This document shows positions 1 to 9,226 of a DNA stretch of 64,000 nucleotides, piece by piece (position 1 is the stretch's first letter; each line of letters opens with the position of its first letter). The stretch spans positions 186,001 through 250,000 of the forward strand of contig NZ_NPKR01000004.1 in the NCBI RefSeq assembly GCF_008329535.1. The letters are read 5' to 3'. This DNA is from Mycolicibacterium sp. P1-18 (GTDB lineage Bacteria; Actinomycetota; Actinomycetes; Mycobacteriales; Mycobacteriaceae). A program made the position numbers and the translations under genes. Below the pieces are notes generated by a model. The model worked only from the letters and a program-made list of their open reading frames with translations. It did not search any database and had not been told where the DNA came from.

Positions 1-563
1 TGCCCGAACGACTACGCGGATGGCGATTGCAAGGCGGTCCGGGCGCGGGTGCAGTCATGGACTTGTCGTGTCACGACGCGTCGGTAGTCAACCCCCTGCT
101 GCAGACGAGGGCATTGCACGCCACCGCAGTCGCAGTCCGTCAGGGCAACTGGAACGACGGCGGCGCGGAGGATGCCGTGTCATCGGTGCTGCTCTATGAG
201 GACGACGTCCTGGTTCGCATGCACGACTCCTTCACCACGCCCTTTGCGCCTACACGGCTCGAGGTATTCGGTGAGGCGGGAAGCATCGTGGCCGAGGGCG
301 TGATGACCCCCGAACCCGAGGGAACCATCGTGCTTCGAGACGCCCGGGGCGAACGCACTATCGAGGTGACCGATCGCCGTCACACCTACGACATCACCCT
401 CGAGCGATTCTCGCATGCCACGTATGGCGAGGGCTCCCCGATCGTCGACGGATACGCGGCCCTGAAGGCGCTTTCGGTGTCGGTAGCCATCCTCGGGTCT
501 GCACACACCGGAACGACCGTGCCCGTCGACCTCACGGTCGATCGTCCCGCAATCTCCGGCTAG
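1..563 (+). CDS. Gfo/Idh/MocA-type oxidoreductase, 5'-truncated (C-terminal part)
   Basis: The reading frame is open from base 3 to the stop at 561-563, so the gene begins upstream of the window and only about 186 C-terminal residues are visible. They contain the motif GAGAVMDLSCHD, which matches the GGGAL.D.G.H element at the start of the substrate-binding C-terminal domain of Gfo/Idh/MocA NAD(P)-dependent sugar or cyclitol dehydrogenases; the histidine of that element usually helps in catalysis. An in-frame TTG at 27 and an ATG at 57 are internal codons, not starts. The Rossmann domain is outside the window. Such enzymes often sit with LacI regulators, permeases and ThuA proteins in carbohydrate catabolic clusters, as here. 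The substrate is unknown. Confidence 0.7.
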   Translation, partial: PERLRGWRLQGGPGAGAVMDLSCHDASVVNPLLQTRALHATAVAVRQGNWNDGGAEDAVSSVLLYEDDVLVRMHDSFTTPFAPTRLEVFGEAGSIVAEGVMTPEPEGTIVLRDARGERTIEVTDRRHTYDITLERFSHATYGEGSPIVDGYAALKALSVSVAILGSAHTGTTVPVDLTVDRPAISG

Positions 564-1177
564 ACGGTCGTGTCACGAATCGAGGCCTCACACCAGTCCC
601 TGTTTGCGGTCGACGTCGCGGCCGATGTTGGCATGGGTTTAACAGCTGAGCTCAGATTCGCATCCAGACGGTGAGCAACGACAGGTCGACACGCGTTGGC
701 CGCTTTCACGAAGGCACCAAACCGAATGTATTCGTTTGCCCCATCGAAGCCGGCGTGTATCGGCGATACGTCGAACGTGCCTGACGGTACGAGGGACCTG
801 CCTCAGTCAGCGGTGCTAGGCCGGCATGCCGACATCGACGGGGCTCGAGGCTCTGCCTACCACTCAGGTAGCTAGCCTCGTCCAAGCAGAGGAACATGAT
901 CGTCTTGGCGTCGTGCCCGAGCCGCGTCGAGGTCGGACAGCCGACCGTGCACACGTGGGCGTCGGCGCGGTGTTTGGCGAATTCGACCGCGTGGCCCGGC
1001 ACGGCCCCCAGCCCGCACCGATGCCCTGGAGCACTTTCGTCACTGATGCATCTCACGATGCACTCCGTTCGACGTCGATGACGTCAATCTGTCGGTGAGA
1101 CTGTTCGAGATCGACACGAGGGTGGCGGCTGTCTCGCGGCGCTGCGATGCTTCGCTCAGAGACAACAGCCATGGCCG
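564..1177. other. Intergenic stretch, no supported gene
   Basis: This 614-base gap separates the oxidoreductase tail from the convergent permease. Open frames exist on both strands (for example 706-1056 on the minus strand), but their residue composition, lack of a ribosome binding site and lack of any recognisable domain give no support for a protein. I see no tRNA, terminator or repeat that I would defend. Confidence 0.5.
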
Positions 1178-2749
1178 CTAAAGGGCTTCGCGCTCGCGCA
1201 TCATGTTGGCGATTTCGATTGCGTCTCCCTCGGGGGCGTTCGACTTGCGCTCCGGCTTGGCGATGAACAGGTATGCGAGTCCGGTGACGAGGACGATCCC
1301 GAATCCGATGAGGCCGATCCAGCGATCGAAGAAGCTGTCCTGATCGCCGGGTCGAGCGAGAATCACGATGGCGATCATGCAGTACAACAACGCCGCGACG
1401 GTGACGGGAAGCCCGAAGCGACCAAGGTTCCACGGTCCGGCCGGTCGCCAGCCCTTCACGCGTGCCCTCAAGGCGGCAGCAACCACCATTCCGAAGGCCG
1501 CGTAGATGGCGATGACTTGGAATCCGGCTAGGCGGAACAAGGAGTCTGGTGAGAAGTAGATGAAGATGACGACCAGAACCGGCAACACATTGGTGATGAG
1601 CAACGCATTGACCGGAGTCGGGTGCTTCTTGGCCGTTTTGGAGATGACATGACTTCCGGGGAACATGCCGTCACGAGCGAGGGAGAAGACGAAGCGACTT
1701 ACAGCAGTCTGTTGTCCCATCACGCCCGCTATGAAGGATGTCACGGCGACGAGAAGGAAGACCTTCGATCCGAAGGTGCCCAATGTCGCCTGCAACATCG
1801 TAGGGATCGGGTTGGTCTCGGATCCGGACACGACGTCTTCGAGGTTGGGAGTCGCCAGAGCGAAGCCCGCGAAGGCAGTCATCGCTGCCAAGCCGCCGAC
1901 GATGACGGTGAGAATCATTGCGCGCGGGATTGCACGGGCCGGATTTGGTGTCTCCTCGGCGAGTTCGCCGCAGGACTCGATGGCTCCGAAGAGGTAGAGG
2001 CCGACCAGCGATGCCGCCAACATCGCATAGAGCAGGCCGTGCTCCGACGACCTACCCATGGTGGTAAAGAAGATGTCGAAGGAGTTCGTCCGCTCGAACA
2101 ACAGCAGGTAGATGCCAACGCCGACAACGCCGGACAACTCGGCGACGAGGCCAATCTTCGTGATGACGCCAAGAGCGCGAGTTCCGCGCAAGTTCAACGC
2201 CAGACAAAAGCCCAGCACTGCGATCGTGATGATCAACTTCTGCAGCGGTGACGCCGACACCGAGGGCTCGTCTGCCGTGCCGAGGAAGAGACTGGCCACG
2301 AAGTCGGAGCTGAACAGCGCGGTTGTCGTGATACCCATGGTGATGCTGCCGACGTAGATCCACGACATGAGCCATGCGTATTGGCCGCTCCACAAGCGGC
2401 GGGACCACTGGTAGATACCGCCGGCGATCGGGTACTGGGATACGACTTCACCGAAGACCAGCGCGATCAACAGCATGCCAACCCCAACGATCGGGATCCA
2501 CCAGATCGCCGCTCCGCCCGCTGCGGCAATTCCCATGGCGAAGATCGAGATGACGCCCACCATGGGGGAGAGATACAGGAACCCCAACGCGAAGTTCGAA
2601 AACCAACTCAAGCTTCGATCGAGTTGGGGCTTGTATCCAATTGCCATGAGGTGTGCGTCGTCGGAGTTGGCGCTGTCGGAGAACGTCGAGTGCGCACGCG
2701 TCCGTGGCGCTTGCTGGGCGCTGCTGGGTGAGTCGTCGGTGGTTGACAT
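1178..2749 (-). CDS. APC-superfamily amino acid/polyamine permease
   Basis: A 523-residue integral membrane protein with about 12 hydrophobic segments and the APC signature elements: the glycine-rich first helix (LGFLYLSPMVGVISIF), GGIYQWSRRLWSG in helix 3, and GAIESCGELAEETPNPARAI after helix 6. These are typical of bacterial amino acid, polyamine and GABA permeases acting as proton-coupled importers in the inner membrane. The start is ATG 2749, with GAAGGAAG about 5 bases upstream; an earlier in-frame codon at 2797 would add 16 non-hydrophobic residues and has no such site. The gene runs away from the LacI-regulator gene across a 639-base gap. The substrate is not predictable from sequence; the catabolic context suggests a nitrogen-containing compound. 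Confidence 0.85.
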   Translation of the reverse strand: MSTTDDSPSSAQQAPRTRAHSTFSDSANSDDAHLMAIGYKPQLDRSLSWFSNFALGFLYLSPMVGVISIFAMGIAAAGGAAIWWIPIVGVGMLLIALVFGEVVSQYPIAGGIYQWSRRLWSGQYAWLMSWIYVGSITMGITTTALFSSDFVASLFLGTADEPSVSASPLQKLIITIAVLGFCLALNLRGTRALGVITKIGLVAELSGVVGVGIYLLLFERTNSFDIFFTTMGRSSEHGLLYAMLAASLVGLYLFGAIESCGELAEETPNPARAIPRAMILTVIVGGLAAMTAFAGFALATPNLEDVVSGSETNPIPTMLQATLGTFGSKVFLLVAVTSFIAGVMGQQTAVSRFVFSLARDGMFPGSHVISKTAKKHPTPVNALLITNVLPVLVVIFIYFSPDSLFRLAGFQVIAIYAAFGMVVAAALRARVKGWRPAGPWNLGRFGLPVTVAALLYCMIAIVILARPGDQDSFFDRWIGLIGFGIVLVTGLAYLFIAKPERKSNAPEGDAIEIANMMREREAL

Positions 2750-3388
2750 GCTCTTCCTTCTCGTCGTTCGACAATCGTGGGCGATGGGTGACTGCATCGG
2801 CGCACCTTTGGGCTGACCGATGAAGCGGTAGCGCTATGTGAAGTCAGTCTCACTGTCACGGCCGCCGGGTAAAAGACTCAATGTGGAACCAAGTTCGCGT
2901 TATCACTACACATCGTGAGAACTCGGACGCATTCGGCAGTACGCGGACGACCGCGTCGCCGTGTCGCAACTGGCGCTGCCACGTCGACGGCCGGTTCGGG
3001 AAGCGGTTCTGCACAGGGCTCGCCGCAGCTGCACCCATCTCAGCCCCGCCAGCACGGGAGAAAGGAGCAGACCCAGCCGTCGCGACATCGTGAGCAGCAA
3101 AACGCAACCGGCACAATGCATTCGATTTCCACCCTCGCCGCGTGCCATCGCGCTCGCGAAGCGACGCTCCTTCGCACTGCCCAAAGGTCGCGGTCGTCGC
3201 TTACCGGCCCTGGCGGCAAGCGACGACGCAGCCCTCGCAGGTGCACACAACCGCCCTCAGGGAGGAGTGCGGGACGAGAACGGATCGCCATACCCGACAG
3301 TATGCGGCTATACGTTTAACTGAAACATCTAGAAGCACCAGTCTGCAACACTTCATGCACGTGACGAGCCGAAGGGGCGAGCGATCGA
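2750..3388. other. Divergent intergenic region upstream of APC permease and LacI regulator
   Basis: These 639 bases lie between two divergent genes. Several overlapping open frames occur on both strands, but they are arginine/serine-rich, have no ribosome binding sites and resemble no family, so I treat them as non-coding. The only recognisable element is the LacI-type operator-like sequence at 3306-3321. Promoters for both flanking genes must lie here; I could not fix their positions. Confidence 0.5.
3306..3321. promoter_or_regulatory. Probable LacI-type operator (autoregulatory copy)
   Basis: GGCTATACGTTTAACT matches the perfect palindrome at 4513-4528 at 13 of 16 positions and keeps its TATACGT core. 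It lies 67 bases upstream of the LacI-family gene start, a usual place for autoregulation. The assignment is inferred from similarity of the two sites and their position. Confidence 0.6.
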
Positions 3389-4444
3389 ATGGTGAACATG
3401 CACGACGTCGCCCGGGCCGCGGGCGTGTCGCAAGCCGCCGTGTCCTATGCCTTCAACCAATCCCCCAAGTTGTCCGGTGCGCGCCGAGACCACATCCTGC
3501 AGATCGCCGCTGAATTGGGGTACGCCGGACCCAACCCCGCAGGTCGGTCGCTGCGCACGGGTCGGGTGGGAGCTTTAGGCGTACTCCTCACGGAGTCGCT
3601 GCATTACGCATTCGACGACCCGGCAACCTCGGAGCTGCTCAAAGGCATCTCCGAGGTAGGCGAGATGGCCGAGGTCGCGCTGACGCTGCTGCCGCTCATG
3701 ACCGAGAACCGGCCCACCGTAGGGTCGGGCGTCCTCGTCAACGGCTCCGTGGACGGATTCTTGGCCTACGCCATCCCAGAGGCTCACCCAAGCCTCGACG
3801 TCGTGGTCGGCCGCGGTCTGCCGGTCGTAATCATCGACGGCCCCAACCCCGCCGGGCTGCCCAGCGTCGGCATCGACGATGCCGCAGCCGCCCGTACGGC
3901 CGCCGACCTGATTCTGAGCCAGGGGCACACCCGGATTGGCGTCATGGTCGACCGCCTGTCACCTGATGGCAAGCGCGGCCGCGTCAGCGCTGCCCGCACC
4001 CGCAGCGCGCGCGACTACGTCATGCGAACACGGTTGGCCGGTTACGCCAGCGAGTTCCGACACCACGGCGTGCCGTGGTCATCTGCTTACGTCATCGAAG
4101 CCGGAGGTATGGACTACGCCACGTCGCGGCAGTCGGCACGACAACTCCTCGACAACGCGGAGCTGTCGGCGGTCATCGCCGCCTCCGACGTTCTGGCGTT
4201 GGCGCTACTCGACGAGTTACGCGACCGAGGGCTGAGCGCGCCTGGCGACATGTCAGTCATCGGCTTCGACGACATTCCCGCAGCCGAACGCCGGGGACTC
4301 ACGACGATCCGTCAGCCGTTGATCGACAAAGGACGAGAAGCCGCGCAACTCCTCATCGACCTGATCGGTGGCCGCACCGGACGTGCGGTGACCTTGCCGA
4401 CTGAATTGGTGCACCGCAACAGCACTGCCCCGCTCTCGTCATGA
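3389..4444 (+). CDS. LacI-family transcriptional regulator
   Basis: A 351-residue protein with the two-domain LacI/GalR plan. Residues 4-25 form the N-terminal helix-turn-helix (MHDVARAAGVSQAAVSYAFN), followed by the hinge region (NPAGRSLRTGR). From about residue 60 comes a periplasmic-binding-protein-like effector domain (VGALGVLLTESLHYAFDDP; IGFDDIPAAE near the end). Such repressors bind a sugar or related metabolite and release a palindromic operator. Two sites with a central CG step are present, one upstream of this gene and a perfect one upstream of the next gene. ATG 3389 has GAAGGGGCGAG upstream; ATG 3398 is a possible alternative start. It probably controls itself and the ThuA/TPP-enzyme operon. 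Confidence 0.9.
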   Translation: MVNMHDVARAAGVSQAAVSYAFNQSPKLSGARRDHILQIAAELGYAGPNPAGRSLRTGRVGALGVLLTESLHYAFDDPATSELLKGISEVGEMAEVALTLLPLMTENRPTVGSGVLVNGSVDGFLAYAIPEAHPSLDVVVGRGLPVVIIDGPNPAGLPSVGIDDAAAARTAADLILSQGHTRIGVMVDRLSPDGKRGRVSAARTRSARDYVMRTRLAGYASEFRHHGVPWSSAYVIEAGGMDYATSRQSARQLLDNAELSAVIAASDVLALALLDELRDRGLSAPGDMSVIGFDDIPAAERRGLTTIRQPLIDKGREAAQLLIDLIGGRTGRAVTLPTELVHRNSTAPLSS

Positions 4445-4512
4445 CGTCGCCCAAAACGACTTCGCTGACCATCTAGCGCTTACCGCGATCTCCTGTTATC
4501 TTTTTCGTCATC

Positions 4513-4528
4513 GGTTATACGTATAACC
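4513..4528. promoter_or_regulatory. LacI-type operator, perfect 16-bp palindrome
   Basis: GGTTATACGTATAACC is its own reverse complement. It lies 46 bases before the ATG of the ThuA-like gene, between that gene and the LacI-regulator gene, which is where a repressor of the ThuA/TPP operon would act. A second, imperfect copy is at 3306-3321. The even, CG-centred symmetry is typical of LacI/GalR operators. Confidence 0.8.
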
Positions 4529-4574
4529 TTTAGTGCGCATCTAAATGCGTGGCGTCGAAGTCAGGAAGGCAATC

Positions 4575-5246
4575 ATGACCCGCGTCTTGTATCTCTACGG
4601 TGGCTGGCCTGGCCACAACCCCTACGGAGTGTCGGAGTGGGCCAATGAACTGTTCTCGGAACTGAAGTTCGAGGTCGAGCAGTCCAACGACATCTTCACC
4701 TTGGACCGCGACCTGACCAGCTACGACCTCATAGCCTGCAACTGGAACAACGCCTTGCTTACCGAGGGTTTGACTGCCTCACAGGAAGCCCACTTGCTCG
4801 GTGCCGTCGAGCAGGGCACGGGATTCGTGGCTTGGCACGGCGCCGGAGCGGCGTTTCGAGCCAGCGTCAAGTACCACTGGCTCATCGGCGCCGACGTCTT
4901 GGACCATCCGGCGGGCGAGGGAGTAAGACACCCCTACGGCTTGCGAATCGTCGACGAGGATCATGAGATCACCTCAGGCGTGGAGGATTTCGAAGTCGCA
5001 TCCGAGCAGTACTACATGAACGTCGATCCGCGGGTGCACGTGTTGGCCGACACCGTCTTCGACGGCGAACACCTTTCCTGGATCGAAGGGCAACGCATGC
5101 CGCAGGTGTGGACGAACCAGTGGGGCCGGGGCCGCGTCTACTACAACGCCATCGGCCACTACATCGAAGACCTCAAGCACCCTGCCGTCACGCAACTCAT
5201 GAAGCAGGGTTTCGCCTGGGCAGCTCGCTCCAGCGAAGACCGTTGA
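4575..5246 (+). CDS. ThuA-like domain protein
   Basis: A 223-residue protein of the ThuA-like family (trehalose-utilisation type, glutamine-amidotransferase-like fold). Visible family features are the N-terminal beta strand RVLYLYGGWPGHNPY, the strand-loop FVAWHGAGAAFRAS that corresponds to the family's WHGG-like element, HPYGLRIVDEDHEIT, and the C-terminal GRGRVYYNAIGHY. Start chosen at ATG 4575, preceded by AGGAAGG; an in-frame ATG at 4545 lacks one. The molecular function of the family is poorly defined; members lie in sugar and cyclitol catabolic operons beside Gfo/Idh/MocA dehydrogenases, as here. The gene is 34 bases upstream of the TPP enzyme, so the two are probably one LacI-controlled transcript. 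Confidence 0.8.
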   Translation: MTRVLYLYGGWPGHNPYGVSEWANELFSELKFEVEQSNDIFTLDRDLTSYDLIACNWNNALLTEGLTASQEAHLLGAVEQGTGFVAWHGAGAAFRASVKYHWLIGADVLDHPAGEGVRHPYGLRIVDEDHEITSGVEDFEVASEQYYMNVDPRVHVLADTVFDGEHLSWIEGQRMPQVWTNQWGRGRVYYNAIGHYIEDLKHPAVTQLMKQGFAWAARSSEDR

Positions 5247-5280
5247 TCAACCATCCCACGAGACACGATTAGAGGACATC

Positions 5281-7065
5281 ATGCCCATCCTTACCGGCGG
5301 TCAGATCATCGCTCGGACCCTCAAGAACTACGGAATCGAACACTGCGCAGGAATCCCCGGTCATGGCATTTGGTCGGTGACCGATGCATTCCTCGACGAG
5401 GAATCCAAGATCCCCTTCATTCAGGTATTCCACGAACAAAGCGCGCTTCACCTGGCGGACGGGTACTACCGAGTGACCGGCAAGCCCATGCTCGCGCTTA
5501 CGTCGATTGGCGCGGGCGCCTCGAACACCGTGCTCGGGTTGGCGACCGCCCTGCAGGACTCAGTCCCACTCGTGCTCATCACCGGCGGGCCGCCGACACA
5601 CATGCGTGGACACGGACTGCTTCAGGTGCTGGATCGATTCCGCGACAACGATTTTCCGCGTATCGCGGAGGCGTTGACCAAGCGCAGCTGGGTGGCCAAC
5701 ACAGTGGAAGAGCTGCCCTTCGCTCTGCACCGTCTCTTCAACTCGATGCTGACCGGTCGCCCAGGTCCGGTACACCTCGAGGTGCCAATGGACGTGCAGG
5801 CCGCCAGCGCCGACGTCGAGCTGCACGATTTGGAGGCTCGCATTCCCACCGGTGTCACCTACCCCGATCCGGCTGCGGTTACGAAGGCCGCTGAGGTGAT
5901 GAAGACGGCCCAACGACCGGTGATGGTTCTCGGTGGAGGCGCCATCGCTGCCAATGCGTCGCCGGAGTTGATCGAGCTCGCCGAGGCATGGGGCGCGGCG
6001 GTGGTCACCACGTGGAACGGCAAGGGCTCGTTCCCGGAGGACCACCCTCTGTCCATGGGCGCGATTGGCCACACTGGGACGAGCGCGGGCAACACCACCT
6101 CAGCCACTGCAGACGTCATCCTCGCCGTCGGCTGCCGGTTCACCGACTGGACGTCCTCGAGCTTCGCCAAGGGGGTAACGTACTCGATTCCCGATACGAA
6201 GCTCGTGCACGTCGACATCGACCCCCAAGAGATCGGGCGCAATTATCCGGTCGACGTGGGCATCGTCGCCGATGCCAAAGTCACTGCCGCCAAGCTGCTC
6301 GACGAGATCACCGACGTGCCAGCCCGCGCCGAATACACCGCGGAACTGGAGACCTTGAAGGCTGAGTGGGAGGCCACCCTCGCCACCCGCCGTGACAGTG
6401 ATCGCTTCCCCTTCACTTCTCAACGGCCCGTTGGGATTCTGCGCGAGGTGTTTCCGCGAGACGGAATCATCGTCGTCGGGTCCGGCAACACACAGGGCGC
6501 CGTCCGGCAGACGTTCCCCGTCTACGAGCCACGTACACACCTGACGTCGGGTGGGTTCTCGCCCATGGGCTGGGCGGTACCAGCCGCCATTGGAGCAAAG
6601 CTGGCCAAGCCGGAGGTACCCGTGGTGTGCATCCTCGGCGACGGCGACTTCCTGATGAATTCCCAGGAGATCGCCCTGTGCGTGATCGAAAACCTGCCGG
6701 TCATCTTCCTCGTTCAGAACAACGCCGGCTACATGTCGATCCGCGGTGGAATGCGCAAGCAGACATCACGATTCATCGGCTGCGAGTTCACCCGCCCGGA
6801 CGGCGAACCATACTCGCCCGACTTTGCGGCCCTTGGCGATGCCTACGGCTTGTCGTCGATGCGGGTCGGCTCCTCCTCGGAGTTGGAGGAAGCTTTGCGC
6901 AAGGCAATCGACTCCAATGAGCCCACCCTGATCGAGATCCCCACCGATCGGGATGCCGCCGGCCCCTGGACGCCAGGTTGGTGGGACTGGCCCATCCCCA
7001 CCTATGTCACCGACGAACGGTCTGAGCAGTACGCGACGACGAAGAAGACCGAACAGCACTTCTGA
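5281..7065 (+). CDS. Thiamine-pyrophosphate-dependent enzyme, acetolactate synthase-like
   Basis: A 594-residue protein with the three-domain arrangement of the acetolactate synthase / benzoylformate decarboxylase superfamily. The N-terminal pyrimidine-binding domain has the catalytic glutamate in HEQSALHLADGY (Glu52). A central domain follows, and the C-terminal pyrophosphate-binding domain has GDGDF (about 453-457) and the paired Asn at about 480-481, the Mg-TPP motif. It is not clearly a biosynthetic acetolactate synthase: the context is a LacI-controlled ThuA gene and no regulatory subunit follows. Family relatives include glyoxylate carboligase, IolD, sulfopyruvate decarboxylase and oxalyl-CoA decarboxylase. 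The actual substrate, presumably a 2-oxo acid or cyclic dione, is unknown. The start ATG 5281 follows TTAGAGGAC. Confidence 0.85.
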   Translation: MPILTGGQIIARTLKNYGIEHCAGIPGHGIWSVTDAFLDEESKIPFIQVFHEQSALHLADGYYRVTGKPMLALTSIGAGASNTVLGLATALQDSVPLVLITGGPPTHMRGHGLLQVLDRFRDNDFPRIAEALTKRSWVANTVEELPFALHRLFNSMLTGRPGPVHLEVPMDVQAASADVELHDLEARIPTGVTYPDPAAVTKAAEVMKTAQRPVMVLGGGAIAANASPELIELAEAWGAAVVTTWNGKGSFPEDHPLSMGAIGHTGTSAGNTTSATADVILAVGCRFTDWTSSSFAKGVTYSIPDTKLVHVDIDPQEIGRNYPVDVGIVADAKVTAAKLLDEITDVPARAEYTAELETLKAEWEATLATRRDSDRFPFTSQRPVGILREVFPRDGIIVVGSGNTQGAVRQTFPVYEPRTHLTSGGFSPMGWAVPAAIGAKLAKPEVPVVCILGDGDFLMNSQEIALCVIENLPVIFLVQNNAGYMSIRGGMRKQTSRFIGCEFTRPDGEPYSPDFAALGDAYGLSSMRVGSSSELEEALRKAIDSNEPTLIEIPTDRDAAGPWTPGWWDWPIPTYVTDERSEQYATTKKTEQHF

Positions 7066-7072
7066 GCACGTT

Positions 7073-7119
7073 GGGGCCGGGGGCTTGGCGGCGGATACCA
7101 ACCGTCGAGCCCCCGCCCC
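7073..7119 (+). terminator. Hairpin after the TPP-enzyme gene
   Basis: Eight bases after the stop, GGGGCCGGGGGCT can pair with AGCCCCCGCCCC, a 12-bp GC stem with one bulge and a loop of about 22 bases. There is no T tract, as is common for mycobacterial terminators. It probably ends the LacI-controlled transcript. Confidence 0.55.
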
Positions 7120-7732
7120 AACTTCGGCCCCGGCCTACGAACCGTCACGGCCTTCTCCTCCAGCGCTTGACCCGGCGAACATGCCGTCCCGGACCCCGAC
7201 CCCGAAAGTAGTTGCGATGCAGGCTGTCGTGCGAACGCCTTCACAGCGGCTATTTCCAGCCTCTGACTCCTTCGACACCGTCGGCTGGTTCGGCAACTTC
7301 GTGGCCGGCGGTGTACGTCGCGGCCCCATGGCGTCGAGCGTCCAGAAGTTCGCGGCCAGACGCTTCGACGACGACCGTCGGCGTGGCGAGACAGCCGAAG
7401 ACCGTTCGCCGATCGGCTTGGATCAACGGCGTCACCGGCAGGTGGCTCGTGAAGTGAAGGAACCGACGTCTCAGCCCACCTCCGGTCGGGCAGGGCTTCC
7501 GGCGGAGGTGGAACTGTCCTTTCTCGGCTTCCGCTTGGTCGTCACTACCGCACCCACTTCGTCGGCGACAGCGTGCTTCCGTGGACGAAGCCACCGGGGG
7601 CCAACACCTCCGGCCGCGGTCGGCGCCGGGCACCCACGGACTCGAGTTCGTCGTAGCTAGCAACGTCCGTCGAGACGGCGGCGATGCCGTCGTTGCTCAA
7701 GACACCCCGTCAACGCACCAGAAGAGTGGGAC
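7120..7732. other. Intergenic stretch, no supported gene
   Basis: About 610 bases between the hairpin and the second APC permease. Frames on both strands are long only because the sequence is GC-rich; the translations are arginine/proline/serine-rich without domains or ribosome binding sites. A decayed gene is possible, but I recognise no family. The promoter of the permease should lie at the right end. Confidence 0.45.
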
Positions 7733-9226
7733 ATGACCAACAGCCTTCCCGATCAATTCACAGACCTCTCGTCGTCCCCATCGCGACGCCTTGACGGCCG
7801 CATGGGGACCGTACGTTTGGCGCTCACGGTACTGGCGATGTCAGCACCCATCGGCAATGTCGTCGGCGTGCTGCCCCTGGGCATCACGGGTGGCAACGGC
7901 GTTGGTTCGCCAGTGATCTACCTCGTGCTCGGCGTGGTGTTCCTCGTGTTCGCGGTGGGCTTCACCACGATGACCCGGAATCTGCCCAGAGCCGGCGCGT
8001 TCTACACGTACATCACAGCAGGCCTGACCCGGCCCGTCGGACTGGGTGCCGGACTGTTGGCTGCCTTCGGCTATCTAATCCTGTTGGTGGGCAACTACGC
8101 GTTCTTCGGTGTCTCAGTCCAGCATCTCTTCACCGAGTTTGGATCCGCTGACACACCGTGGTGGCTGTGGGCCCTCCTCTGCGGCGTCGTCGTCACCCTG
8201 CTGGGGCACTTCAACGTGGAGATCTCCGGACGAGCCCTAGCCGTGTTGATGGTCGTCGAAGTCGTTCTCGTCATGCTGTTCAACGTTCCAGTGCTGGTTA
8301 CGGGCGGCCCGCACGGATACCAGTTTCAGTCCTTCGTGCCCTCCGAGGTGTTCTCCGGCAACGTAGGCGTCGCGGTATTGTTCGCGATCGCATGCTTCAT
8401 GGGGTTCGAGTCGTCGGCGATCTATCGTGAGGAGGTTCAGGATCCAGACCGGACCATCCCGCGGGCAACATACATCGCGATCGTTGCCATCGGATCGTTC
8501 TATGTCGTCACCTCGTGGGCCTTGGTCACGTTCTGGGGCACCGCCGATGTCTCATCGGTAGGCCAAGACGACCCATCGAAGCTCTTCACCGACGGCTTCC
8601 GGTTTTACCTCGGGTCCACCTTCACCGACGTCATGACCTGCCTCGTGGCAAGCAGCGTCTTCGCCGCAGCGCTCGCGTGTCACAACGCCTTGGCGCGATA
8701 CTCGTTTTCGCTGGGACGCGACGGCATCTTTCCCGCAATCCTGGGCAAGCCCCATCCGACCCACGGATCACCCTCCAATGCATCGGTTTTCGCCACGGTG
8801 GGTGCCTTCATAGTCGCCGTTCCCTTCATCCTCGCCGGCCTTGGCCCGGTCACCTTGTATTCGTGGATGTTCGCGGTTGGCACTTTCATCCTGATCGTCC
8901 TGATGCTGTTGACCAGCCTGGCCGTCATCCGCTACTTCAAACTCGTCGACCATCACGAACGGGCGTGGAACACAGTGGTTGCGCCCACGCTTGGCTTCCT
9001 GGGATTGGGCGCCCTGGCGGTACTCAGCTCGCTCTACTTCCCGATGTCGATCGGCGGCTCGCTACAGCTCGCACTGCTGTTCCAGGGAATCGTCGCAGGC
9101 ATCCTCCTGTTCGGGATTGGAATCGGAATACGTTGGCGCAGTTCGAGGCCCAAGGTGTACCAGCGTATCGGAGGCCTCGGAGAGCCACTATCAGCGTCAG
9201 CTGTGCCAGAAGCTGACAGTCGCTGA
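7733..9226 (+). CDS. APC-superfamily amino acid permease
   Basis: A 497-residue membrane protein with about 12 transmembrane segments. The first helix carries the APC pattern SAPIGNVVGVLPLGITGGNG, helix 3 has LPRAGAFYTYITAGL, and FESSAIYREEVQDPDRTIPRA follows helix 6, the conserved cytoplasmic loop of amino acid permeases. ATG 7733 follows GAAGAGTGGG. It is only distantly similar to the permease at 1178-2749, so the two are not a recent duplication. No LacI operator of the 4513 type is visible in front of it; the nearest regulator is the PucR-type gene at 9922, and PucR-type proteins often control nitrogen-compound uptake and breakdown. Substrate unknown. Confidence 0.85.
   Translation: MTNSLPDQFTDLSSSPSRRLDGRMGTVRLALTVLAMSAPIGNVVGVLPLGITGGNGVGSPVIYLVLGVVFLVFAVGFTTMTRNLPRAGAFYTYITAGLTRPVGLGAGLLAAFGYLILLVGNYAFFGVSVQHLFTEFGSADTPWWLWALLCGVVVTLLGHFNVEISGRALAVLMVVEVVLVMLFNVPVLVTGGPHGYQFQSFVPSEVFSGNVGVAVLFAIACFMGFESSAIYREEVQDPDRTIPRATYIAIVAIGSFYVVTSWALVTFWGTADVSSVGQDDPSKLFTDGFRFYLGSTFTDVMTCLVASSVFAAALACHNALARYSFSLGRDGIFPAILGKPHPTHGSPSNASVFATVGAFIVAVPFILAGLGPVTLYSWMFAVGTFILIVLMLLTSLAVIRYFKLVDHHERAWNTVVAPTLGFLGLGALAVLSSLYFPMSIGGSLQLALLFQGIVAGILLFGIGIGIRWRSSRPKVYQRIGGLGEPLSASAVPEADSR

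Noticed and set aside
706..1056. 116-codon minus-strand frame after the oxidoreductase tail
   Set aside because: No ribosome binding site, odd composition and no recognisable domain; overlaps another equally open frame on the other strand.
3040..3291. Cysteine-containing 83-codon minus-strand frame in the LacI/APC gap
   Set aside because: The cysteines do not make a metal motif, there is no ribosome binding site and overlapping frames are equally open.
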